Positions 11,650-23,300 of a stretch of 64,000 nt of DNA are shown here, piece by piece. The stretch spans positions 22,887,495 to 22,951,494 of the forward strand of contig OW679203.1 of the NCBI GenBank assembly GCA_940337035.1. Direction: 5' to 3'. The translations under genes and the position numbers were made by a program. Source of the stretch: Agriotes lineatus (Eukaryota; Arthropoda; Insecta; Coleoptera; Elateridae). The stretch's first letter is position 1. Each line of letters opens with the position of its first letter. Below the pieces are notes generated by a model. That model worked only from the letters and a program-made list of their open reading frames with translations, was not told where the DNA came from and made no database searches.

Positions 11650-14560
11650 CATGAACAAACGTCAGACGACTTGAAGATAAAGATATAGCCGCGTATAGCG
11701 TTTCAGTTTCGGGTGGCCAAAAGCTGTTTGCTTCCACATACTATCAAATCCCGATTTAACAAACGGCTGAAGTGATCCAACAAGCTAATAATAGAATTCG
11801 GAATCCTAAAACTTGCTGAATGTGCTATAAAGCTGGAAGAAAAGATATTTTAAGAGTGTTACATGTTAGAATTAGATTTTTGTCAATATAAATGGTGCTT
11901 TCTATTCCAAACTTTGCGATCTTGTCTTCTATCATGAAGACATCAATACTGCACTTGTTGCTTCACAGAAAACATTTTAAAGTTTTAAAGGTGTAAGTAT
12001 TTTCTTGAAAACTACAACGAATAAATTAGTATCAATCAAATTAAGATCTTGTCTCAGTACAGACAGCCTATAACCAAAGCTGGCAGTAGTTGTTGTAAAC
12101 TCTGCTCTAACAGAATTTTGCCCTCAATATGTGATTTTAAACTTCTTTTAACATATAACGTTGTTTCCGAAATAAAACTCCCTCTAAACTTCTCGAAAAG
12201 GCAGAAAAATGCTTCGTCAGCTAAACAACCAACCGTATATAAATCGTTATTGTATCATTCTTGGAAGTTATAAAGTTTAGCCGCGCATAGCTGCAGAGTT
12301 TGGCTGCTTTCTCATTTTCCTTTCACTATTATCTCTTTATTAAATTATAAACGGCTCAGATTGAGAGCTCGTAGTAATTTCGCGCACGTTGATTATTTTA
12401 CAGTTACGGTTGTATCAAACTGTTCTTGCTAAAGCGGGGCGGGACAAGATCGATGTCACAAAACGCGTTGTTTTGTATTTCGGTATGAGGACTGCTCTTG
12501 CTACTACTAAAACCCTCATCATTGTGCAAGTTTTACCCATTCCCAGTTGGTTTTCCTCCGTTGCATGCGAGCCCTCAGCGGCCGCTGTAGGGGCAATTCA
12601 TTTTAAGTGTAAAATTAGCATAATTAATAATGAAACAAAACCAGTGTAAGTATAAATTGCAGGAATATAAGTAGCTAACCCCGCCTTAACTAGGTAACTT
12701 GCCTCATTAGCTTATACCCGAAAGCCCTCTTGAACTTCTGGAAATACGTCGAACCATTTGATAAAAGGGGTTGCATACATTACGCAGAAAAAGGAAGCCA
12801 GATTACAGGAAATTAGACGTCGGCGGTGTTAAGAAAATCCTGCTAGGAGTTCGCTTGATCCGCGACTAGCCTCTTGGAGAAACTTTTAATTACACCCATT
12901 TATTTTATTCTTCCTGCTCCGCAGAGTTTGCATTCTTACATCCTCTTCTAAGGTATTTTGTCGATGTGAGGGGTTACCTTCGGTTAAATTGCATGTTCTT
13001 GGAGTACCTTTGTGAATCGGTTTAGTTTTAATGTAAAGCAGTAACGTTGTGCTAATTGGCTGTAGAATTATTAAAATGATATTAGAGTTTCAAGAATTTT
13101 TCGATGTCAAGGTATAAATGTTACTCACCGCAAACGCACAATCTTACCCTAATCAGTGAAAGCTAAATCAGAGTGAGGACTAATCTTATATTAATTAGAA
13201 TATAAACAGATTCGTAAGATTACATTCTCTTCTTCTGAAATAAACGTTGATAGCGATAAGCGTCGATACTATAAGCATTTTCTCTATTCCTAATCTCAAT
13301 TTCAAATTGCTTGCTTTGTTCGTCGTTGTTGATTTCGTCCGGTTAATATTCTAATGCCACATTTGTGCCCAGTTTCCTAATATATTATAATGGTACTAGC
13401 AGTCCAGTGAGACAAATGTCTCATTTAATAAAACAAAAAAGACCGTTTTGCAATTAGAACGCGTATTCACCACACGTACGTATATGACGTCATTGTTGGT
13501 AGCAAACTACCAGTCGCATTCGCCTTGATAAAATTTGCCTAGAATCTAACCTAAAAAGTTAGGATTAGAATAATTAAGATAATAATTAGTGTTAGAGACT
13601 GAAATTCGGTTCCTGACCTGACATGACCATTCCAAACATCTAACTTTCATAACTTTTTTCTCTATCTCTTACGGTTTGGCTGCTGAAACAGCGTCCCGGA
13701 CGGACAGACAAGTCTATTAGATAAAGGATATTGCTGACAATAATTCTGGTTGCTTTGCTAATACACGACAATGGACTAAAGATTCAAATAGGCCCAGAAT
13801 TGGTATCTTGTTTATTGCAACAGTAAGTCATTATTAAACATTGCTGAATATACAAAACATGATTAGAAATAACTGTAATTGGATTAGCAGAGGCTAGCAC
13901 TTGAATAGAACAGTATCGGTAGAGTTCCGTTCACCTTATTTTTCCATACGCGTGTGCTCATTATGGCAAATGCATCTAATTTATGGTGACTGGCAGATTA
14001 AATATTGTAACGTCAAACGTCAAGACAAGATTTCGATTTTGCTTAAATACACAGGTGTTTTGAGGCGTTACAAAAGTTGTATGCAGCGTTAGCAGGAACA
14101 TTTCATTATGCCAACAATCGGCAATCAGTTGCAGGGCAAGGAAACAGTGTAAGGGGGCATAGAACGCAAAGAGCATTGAAAGACAACCTGAAAAGTGAAA
14201 AAGAACAGTGCAGAACTAAATAAACTGTAGACCAGTGTAATTACAAAAAAAATCTAGTGTGATACACTCACACAACTTCCTTTTACAGAAATCTTATAAT
14301 TAAAGCTGATATTATATGGCAAATGCATATTTTGTATAATTAATATGCCAGCGAAACTTTTTGCGTATGTATACTAATTATGTGAAAACAAATCTTTCAC
14401 GCCAAGTTTCATTTTGCATATTTTGCATATTTATACGTTTTTGAGCATATTGTCTGGATTTTGCATATTTGGTTATAGTTAGCAATAATTTGTAATGTAT
14501 GAACTTTTTTGTAAAATTTACTGTTTCATTAAATTTATTAATAAAATTTTTGTGTGCAAT
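11650..14560. other. Gene-free stretch
   Basis: No supported gene. The last ~230 bases carry repeated TTTGCATATTT-like words (14,330-14,480) that recur at 15,710-15,810 on the other side of the neighbouring foldback element. Confidence 0.5.
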
Positions 14561-14566
14561 TGAGAT

Positions 14567-15351
14567 ATACCGGGTGACAACGAGATCAGGGTCATGCCTA
14601 TATTTTCTTTATTTATAAATCGATTTAGATAAAATTGTATATGAAGATACTAGAAATAATTTCTGATTGACCGATAAATATAGTCAAAATGACCCACTTC
14701 CGGTTTCACCGGAAATGATACCAACTTTGATTTTTTAAACGGATCACCCTATATAGTTTGTTTTTCGGAATCTTCAAATTAAATTACATAAACTAGTTAT
14801 GCCAAATTATCATTTTTTTATATAAAAAAATTTGTTTTCAACTTTTATTTTTTACGATAGACGGCTGTGACTTGCAAAAATATGTTCTAACTGACTCTAG
14901 CAACTAATAATAATAGTTTGGTAAACACGTTTTTTTAAGAAAAAGTCACTTTTTTTAAATTGCATCTACCAAGGGCCATGTTTCCATTAAACAGCATATT
15001 TAATTACCAAGCTAACGATATGCATCATGCACTACTTTATATTTATCTAAAGTTGAAGAATAATTAATTAATTAATTTTTTAAATATTTCTGTGTAATAC
15101 CTAAGCAAATTCCACAGCACTGTTGTATGTAATTTGAGTCGTAAAATGCGAAAAACATAAAATATATTGGATGTTCCATTTAAAAAATCAAAGTTAGTAT
15201 TATTTCCGGTAAAACCGGAAGTCGGCCATTTTGATTATATTTGTATGTCAATCCGAAATTATGTGTAGTGTGCTTGCGTCAAATTTCATACAAATTCATT
15301 CATAAGTAACGGAGATAGAAGCATGGCCCTGACCTCATTGTCACCCGGTAT
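14567..15351. mobile_element. Foldback/MITE-like DNA element with ~185-bp inverted ends
   Basis: The left end starts ATACCGGGTGACAACGAGAT and the right end is its inverted counterpart ending TTGTCACCCGGTAT. The inverted similarity continues inward about 185 bp on each side (to about 14,755 and from about 15,168). It includes the internal palindrome TTCCGG..ACCGGAA next to a CATTTTGA-type word. The AT-rich centre of about 400 bp has no ORF. Flanking TATA on both sides suggests a short TA-type target duplication. No transposase is present, so this is a non-autonomous element whose superfamily I cannot assign. Confidence 0.75.
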
Positions 15352-15982
15352 ACTTTCACTTTCTGCCGCTGGAGTGCAGTGCTCTTATCGAAATAAGCAG
15401 AGGAAAGGGGAAGTCTCTGTTAAAATATTTGACTATATAAACAGAATCTGCCAGCAGCCCCCACTTTTCCCAGAGAAGCAATCTATAAGGAATCAGCCAA
15501 CATAGAATCCATTTCTAGAGTCGAATTTCGAGTGTTAGGGGAAATCTTATTTTTATGTTAGCTTACAACGTGAAGTTGGCATTGGCAGTCTATATTTATA
15601 TAGTCAAACGTTTAAATGAATCTTTGAATAAAAATTAGAGAAATAAATATACTCATACAAAATAATTAAAAATTTTATATTATTTAGAATACTTCTACTT
15701 ATTTTTTTTTAATTAGAGCATATTATTTGCATATATTGTAACTTTGGGTGCATATACTCAAAAAAAATTTATGCATATATATGCGCATATTTTCGTACAT
15801 TTGAGTGCATATAATTATCAGCTTTACTTACAATTAGCCAGAAATTTGATTTGTATTTTTTCAGCATTTGTAAAAAATTTTCAAAAATTGCAAATTCTAC
15901 AAAAACGGTACAAAATAGAGCGTTAGTTCCAGAGACAATTTTTTTCTAAAATTTCAAGGTAAATTCAAAAACGTAATAATAT

Positions 15983-16381
15983 ACCGAGTGTTCTATTTAA
16001 CATAGAAATTAAAAAATAGAAAACAAAAGCAATCTATTTTAGAAGTATTCAACCGGAAAATTACTTACCTCACATCAATACACATTAAAAATTTAATAAA
16101 AATGTAAAGTATGAAAAAAATCGTTGGAGCCGTTTTTGAAAAAATCGAAAAAAACTGAAAAATTACAAGAGTAAACACCTACTTCCGGTTATGCAATTTT
16201 CTTCAAAAGCTTGCTGTCGTATCTATATAGTACATAAAGCTTATATATGAAGTTTCACCGTCATACCTTCTTTTCGTTTTAGAGATATTCTGTTCACAAG
16301 CAGACAGACAGACAGACAGACAAACACACAGACAGACAGACCAATGAACAAAAACATATTTTTGGGTTCAGGGGACTCGAA
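15983..16381. repeat. Probable repeat-family fragment with CAGA microsatellite
   Basis: Begins ATACCGAGTGTTCTATTTAA, echoing the subterminal wording of the preceding foldback element (GGATGTTCCATTTAAAAAA near 15,170). It continues through ACTTCCGGTT to a CAGA tract and then a short non-repetitive tail. The shared words suggest a related or composite element, but I see no second terminus. Confidence 0.4.
16300..16341 (+). repeat. (CAGA)n microsatellite
   Basis: About ten CAGA units, interrupted once by CAAACACA. Confidence 0.95.
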
Positions 16382-16515
16382 AACAATCGTTAACTTCTTG
16401 CTATGATACCTAGATGTTCTATTGTCGTTGTTTCATTAGCGAAGCCAAGCAAGAAGCTGTTTGTAATATTGGCTAGCAAAAGTTTGACTGATTTTGAATA
16501 TTAAAAATTATTATT

Positions 16516-16896
16516 TTGTGCCAACGTGCTATTTTATTTGATCTCCAGTGTGCAGAGTCCATTTGTACTAATTTTCACCAAGTTATTAAGGTGCCATCCC
16601 AGAGGAGATTGAGTTGGAAGTTACGCCCATTTGAGTACAACTTCGGGGCCAGTTTTCGTCAAGTTTCAAGGCAGCAGCAGATAGGAGCAACCGGAGCATT
16701 CCAGAAGCGAATTACGAGTGTGGAGTCACTGAAAAATGTAATCCTGGTAGAAGTTCCACATTTCGAGGTCGACTTGAATACCCAGGAAACTCTGAAAGGC
16801 CTGCAGCAGTGTGGTCCAGCAGGAGTATTTATCGCTCGAGGTACAGAGACAATCAGCAGCCGCCAGAGTCCTTCCACAAAGAAAATATTGCCATAG
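16516..16896. other. GC-richer island, open on both strands
   Basis: A plus frame of 126 codons and minus frames of about 70 codons overlap in an island whose composition is unlike its flanks. The plus peptide contains SRQQQIGATGAF, which resembles TKQQQIGGKLAS on the minus strand at 4.4 kb. The two islands may be diverged copies of one exon, but the similarity is short. No family is recognised. The minus frame includes a hydrophobic run (LLLRILYLLGTLWQYFL) that could be a membrane segment if that strand were coding. Confidence 0.2.
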
Positions 16897-19800
16897 CGTC
16901 CCTAATAAGTACAGAATCCGAAGAAGAAGTTGTCCATCCAAAAAAAATGCAGCTCCGCGCTTTCTATAAAGGAAACAAAAACATATTTGCCATCATTTAC
17001 GCTGAATTCTTGGGATTTTCGACAGCTCTGTTCTGCCTTCAATTTTATAGATTATCTGCTACTCCTTTTAAAAATTTGCATTTGCTATACAATAGTAAAG
17101 GTCATACTCAAGAATTAAAGTTATACTGTGTGTTACAACTTAACCCTGAGATATCCGAGTTCTCATATAATAGCCCGTCCAGAAATTTAAATTAGTTACC
17201 AATGAGCAAAAGTCCTGAGACAGCACAATAATTCTTACTAATACTAGTATTTGTTGTGATTATCACACATTTATTTGTTATTATAACAAACTTATTATCA
17301 TCAATTCGAGTGAGCTATCGCTACAATATTAACTGCAACAGTGGAGTCGCCACCCCCGCTGTTAATATGCCCGTTAAGGTCTTCATCCATACGCCTAGGC
17401 TGCGTCTTGTACTTCCGCTGTATTGGCTGTTTGTTCTACTGGAAGTATTTACTTTACGGATGCCTCCTATCTACCACCTGGGAACACGCCCTCTATGAGT
17501 TACAGGCTTTTGCTTAGTCAGTGCTTTTATATGGTGCTGGTCGATTCACCAAAGATAGTCGACGATTTTAGTACTTTTATCATAGATTATCCTGCATCAC
17601 ATACGTTGCTTTAGTTTAAATTAACAATTAATCAGCAACGATTTTACCTGTTCCGTGTTGCACGTCCAATATGAGGTGCCATCGTCCAATGAATCCCGGT
17701 TAGTGATAATTTTATTACGTTTTGGTCGCTTCAAATTAATATTAATAGCCGCAGGGTTGGAATCAACGGCGACAAACAACGCGCGAAGGAAAGAGCAAAT
17801 GAAAGCGCAATTTTATCCCTGCCATGAATATAAACATAAACCTAATAAACTCCGGTGACAAACAACATATATGGAGGATAAATTAGGGCCGCATTAGTTT
17901 TTGCAAACCGTGTGGAGAGCTGACGCCGTAAGAATTGTAATTTTCTCGCTCCGCTTGAACTTTCTTTCCTCCATATCTTAGGGTTTTTTTATTTTACCGT
18001 CTTCCCATAAACCTATATTTGTCTACGTGGCCGGAATAAACCAAACAGGATTTGCATGTCGGTCGCCAACAACGCCGCGAGTGAAAACCTGAGCACCGTT
18101 GTTGTGCTGGAAATAAAACATTTAAAACTTCTACATAGAATATTGCGTACTAGTCCGGTGAAGTATCGTTTAATTCTTGGACAGCGCGCCCAGAAACATT
18201 AAATTCGTGTTATCGGAAAAGGGATTTCACAATGAATGTTGCCAATGCGTCTTCCTTTTCTGCCAGTTGGGAAAACCCTGAAAATGTTTCCATTCTAGTG
18301 AGTCAAACGAAATGGTTCTACACTTTTAAATGTGGCTTCGTAAGGGGAACATCGCAGTAAGAAGATTAACGTTTCTGGAAAATAATTCAAAACTGTATAC
18401 TTTTTGTTTCAACAAAAGGAAATTGTATTTAAAATTAAGCTTTTACGAGTACAGTATTTCTGCAACAAATTTACATTGATATATTTGAAAGGCGTTTCAA
18501 GAAACACGTGAAAATATATTTGCTGTGGCTTCAGCGTATCTCTATTTATTTGTCCGAAACATGATCTCACCGCTGGTAAACACATCATATGTGTAAACAA
18601 AAATAGGGCCAGAGCTACGTAAGGAATATATTTTTCTAAATTACACAATACTGAAATGATTAAGATTTACCATACTAAAACACATCTTAAAGTAATTAAT
18701 TACGAGCATCGTTTGAGGTATAGGAGTGGTTCTTGAACAAAGTTCATCATTTGAAGTTATCTTATCAATCTTGTGTACATCAATAAATAGTTTTAGTTTT
18801 AAACAGAATCTTTCACTAGAAAAGCAGACTTTTTATACGTCTTTTATTGTGCATCTTTCTTTGCATAGAGCAATAAAAAAACAAAGTGATTTGAGGTTAT
18901 TTTTTCACGCTTTAGTAAATATGAACATTGGTTTATTCGATTCAACAAAACTTCTTCAATCTTTTATTTCCAACCAAAAATCAACTTTACGCTGTGTTTA
19001 AGTTAAGTTAAAATCTTATGTAACAATTCCCAAAGTCTACGAGTCGTAAATTCAGTTTCCAGTTTCGTTGCCAGCAGTGGAATTTTACTTAGACTACAGG
19101 TCGGATATTTGGAGGAGCTTTGATCGTACCGCCAGCAACTGGTCCGCAACAAACCTATATAGAGACGCAATCCTGTCGTCTCGCCATTACCAGACTGCAA
19201 AAAAACTTTTTGACCATGAAACACATCTTCTTACATAGTTCTTAGATTAATGATGATTTCTCTTTAGTAAATTTCAGTACTGAACTAGTTCGTGCGATTT
19301 CGCGCATCTATAAATCCTCAACCGCGAATATAACTGGAATATTCTGTATTAGTTAAGCAATGTATGTTGTAATGCATTTAAAAGTTAAGCTTTTTAGGCG
19401 GATCCACGTTCTGAATGCGTCTCCGTTAGAACAGAACAGCTTAAGCTATCTGTTGGCGACTTCTCGCTAAGCTGTTAATACTATATTCAACGTGAAATGG
19501 TATCATGAGCAAATACCTGTTAGAGCTTTCATTATGTCACGGGTAGCAATATTCGTAAGTTTGTTTATCCCTTTCTGCTGAGATATCAGCTCCTCCCTTT
19601 TGCGTTGTGCGTGGTCGTGAGTCGGTGTTTTCCCTTAACAGCAGGCCGAGAAACTTCTAAAATTTAACACAGTAACAACAATGGTCCCCAGTTAGGGTCG
19701 GCTTTGTAAAAGAGAACTAAACTTTTTATAGCTATGCAAATTCGGCTTATAGAACGAAACTGGATTACAAAAGATTAAAGCCGAAACAAGGGAAGGGGAA

Positions 19801-20325
19801 AAGGAGGAATAATAGTATAAAAAACGATGGGCCTATGAAGTTTCAATTATAAACAATTTTGTTAATTTCTAGATTAGAAATTAACGTAGTGCTTTCAACC
19901 TTATGAAATTTATGTAGTTTCTGTAGCCTGCATTCTGTTAAAACATTTTCTCGTACTACATTTTTTATAGTCTTTTTGTGGACGTCGTGTGTCAGTGTAT
20001 TCACTACGTTCAATAATTTCGATTTGAAGTTTTTGACATTTCACTGTTGTGTACTTCATTGAAATTTATTTCTGATTTTTTTTCTTCTTTTGATTTAGAT
20101 TCAGGGTTCATTGCTATCCGCAAGGTTCATCCTCTTTGGAAAATAACTTCCAACTATAGAATCATTGTTTCAGAGGTCTCCGTAAATCGTTATACTCTCT
20201 TCTTCAATATAATTCTTAGTACGCCTAATAATAAATTTTTTTATATTACTTCTGACAATATCGTCGATTTGACACTTTTGTGACTTGCAAAATTTTTCTT
20301 TAATGATACTATTTCTTTCCTGTAG
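16897..20325. other. Gene-free stretch
   Basis: No supported gene. A perfect hairpin (GTTAATTTCTA / TAGAAATTAAC, three-base loop) lies at 19,861-19,885. Open frames here are short and unrecognised. Confidence 0.5.
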
Positions 20326-20367
20326 AAGCACCATGCCACGCCTTCTTCGGAAATTTTTACATTGGCG
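20326..20367 (+). other. Candidate 42-bp micro-exon
   Basis: A strong acceptor (TTTCTTTCCTGTAG ending 20,325) and a consensus donor (GCG|GTAAGTACG) frame exactly 42 bases. All three frames are open; one reads APCHAFFGNFYIG across the exon. Length divisible by three would allow skipping. No partner exon was matched and the product is unknown, so only the pair of splice signals supports this. Confidence 0.22.
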
Positions 20368-23300
20368 GTAAGTACGCCTCTAACACTCTATCTTCCGCGG
20401 TCGTGACCATCACTTTCTTTCAATTCTTCATCACGTAAAATACGGTAGAAGGAAGGTATTTTTCGGAATCTTATGGTGGTCTGTCTTTCGACTCCCACTC
20501 TTCCTAAAATTTTATTAAAATGCTTAGCCGGGAATGATGTCCTTATAGCAGTCAAACTTTTGTTGGAAAATTGCCAGTTTGCAAATGATGAAAACAACTA
20601 TGGGCTAAAGCGGTGTCAATTTGCAAATCGCATCACCGAAATAGTTTCAGGACTTGCCGAATGACAAATGGCAGTTCACCGGCAGTTCAAAAATGGACTA
20701 CGAGCAATCGGCGTTGTTCTACACACTTATACGGAAATCTCCTGTAATATGTCGTGATCGATATTTCAAAGTGTTGCTATATAATGCATTGGGTAAACAA
20801 TAGGAGGCTTCTCATAGAAACATTAGCTCGAAGGTTTATGTGAAATTACACGACCCTAAGAATTGAGGAATTGAGCATTTCAGATAGGTAGCTGCGTTTT
20901 GGGTGCTGAGAATATCTGAAAAATGTTCAATTTGACCATATTAGCACGGTAAAGCTTTTCCAAACAGCTGTATTCGCGAAACAATAACGGTCACATATGC
21001 ACATCATCTCTGCTTGGTGCTTGTTACCCTACTATAGTTAAAAGGAAGTTCGACTATAGGAATTACCAACCCCTTCTCGCTGCGCACAATACGCGAAGAC
21101 GAATGTACCAGTCTAAATTCTAATCCTTAAAGCAGGATGCAAATGAGTAATGGTAGGGCACGACGACAGCTTATAGAATGTCTTTAAGTGTATGCATGCA
21201 GTTATTGTATTTTACGTTGGCGATATTGCGTTTTTGACTAGGTCATATATTGAAAACCAAATAGGGTTGAAAGTCACGAAGTAGATGCCTTATTGGATTC
21301 CTCTAATTTCTAGTAAAACTGTCCTTACAAGTAGGCTTTTGCAGTGGAACTGCTGATGTACGGTTATTACTTGTTCTTATTAGACATATTTTCTTGTTTA
21401 CCGATATAATCCGTTGATATCTAGTTAGGAGCTGCAATAACGCAATCATCCATTGAGGCGCCAGCTGAAGTTTCTAAGAAGAAATCCAGGAAAAATAAAG
21501 AAAACCCGGGACAAAATGTAAGGTTATGTCGTATTTTCTCTAGCAGGAAATTACTCTGTTAGTAAAATCTGAATATTTGCTTTGAGCAAGCACTATAAAA
21601 GGCCAACTGATCCGCCATTAGAATATCGAATGAGGTCGTAAATTAAGGCCTGCAGTTAATTTGCAGGCACAAAAAGAGAATACCCCGGTGTAATTTGTAC
21701 TTCTGAAGTAATGCACATCCCATTTAACAATTATTACTGGCTCGAAGAGAAACGCAATATAAGTTTTAATAAAGCCCGATTCGGCCAAGGCGTGCGACAG
21801 AGATGCACATTCGAACAGTGCACTGCTCGCTGTCTATTCCACATAATTCCGCTTTTTGCTAATTTAAATTTTGCACGGTCCCGAGAACTCAGATCTAAAT
21901 AACATGATATTGCGAGATGTTTATACACTTTAATCGATACCAAGCTGTATATTATTTCCGTCGGAGCTGTTTAATTTACTCAACAAATTCGCTGCGGGTT
22001 TATCGCGTTACTAATCTCGCGTTATTGTTTTATGTTGAGTGATGGGAGTATTTGAAATATTGGCACTGTTAATTTCGCTAAGTACTCATCACTGGCTGCT
22101 TTTATCCACATCAGGACTTTCCTGAAGCTGCTTTAATTAAAATAAGAGTAATCAGTAACGTTCCATCGGCAAATGTGTTTACTCTAAGGTACTGATTAAA
22201 AACAATGTAAACTTTTTGTTTGCTTGCGTTCACAGCGCAATGGTGTGTCTAATATTTCTTTGTTAAGCCTATTCTTTATTTTCCTTTAATTTAGGTCTTT
22301 ATATGTTTATGTTTTAGATTAAATCGCGGCATGAGGTGTAGATACAACTGCCTATTCTTGTCTATTCAGGCCGATATCAAATATTGCCGCTCCTTAAACT
22401 TTCGCTCAGTTAGATCGTCAACTTTTATTGGCTCGTACTTATTGTCGTCGCCAATTACGTTGAAAGTGTATTAGTAGTGTAGTAATATATGCGGGGGATT
22501 TACCGCCAATTCTGAATGTCTCACACAATATAAGTTAAGCAATGTATGCGGTGAAACATTATCTCTGTAACGAGCATTTAGTTGAGCACATGACCTAACC
22601 CTTCTTATTGAGCACATTCGAGCACCTTTTGAGACTTGTTATGTGTGTTTATATTTGTATTGCTCCTATTCTTAATGGCACACATTACCCACCACGAAGT
22701 CCATGTTCTTAGACTGGATAATGTTGAGCCTATTAATCCTAGCCCCAAGACGCGATACTTTCTACTAATTTTTTTGAACTTTAAACTGCGTGAAGATGTA
22801 TATTAACTTATCGTGGTGACCATCCTCTTATGTTTCCGTTTCCATAATGTTTTAACACGTTCAACATAAGTCTCAGTGCCAGTACTTTTCAACCATTTAG
22901 TTATACAGAGTCGCTTTGAATGTGCGTTACCTAACTTTACACCAATACAACTCTTTTATAGAAATTTATTACGCCCCCCGCGCCTATAGATTAGGTAGGA
23001 TGACCAATATCTTTAAATCAGTTTTATTCCTCAGAAGCAGTGTCATCTCCAATATAAGCGAGCTATCGGATGCTTACACTTATCCCTTGATCATTTCTGT
23101 TATTTCTGCATTTTACAATATGTGCGTGTTTCTTCTTTACGGCACTTTAAAAATCCGTTGGTTATCAGGTCTGTATTTATTTTTTTATTCAATTGAGAAT
23201 TAATGCGTCCACAAAGACTGTCGAAAAAAGTTTGTAACGGGAGATATCCAATGAATATCGTAATATCGTACGCGTAATAAAAGCTTTGTGCAATTTTCTT

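Noticed and set aside
16659..16941. Hydrophobic minus frame as an odorant or gustatory receptor exon
   Set aside because: One hydrophobic run alone is not enough; continuing the frame meets stops and no conserved receptor motif appears.
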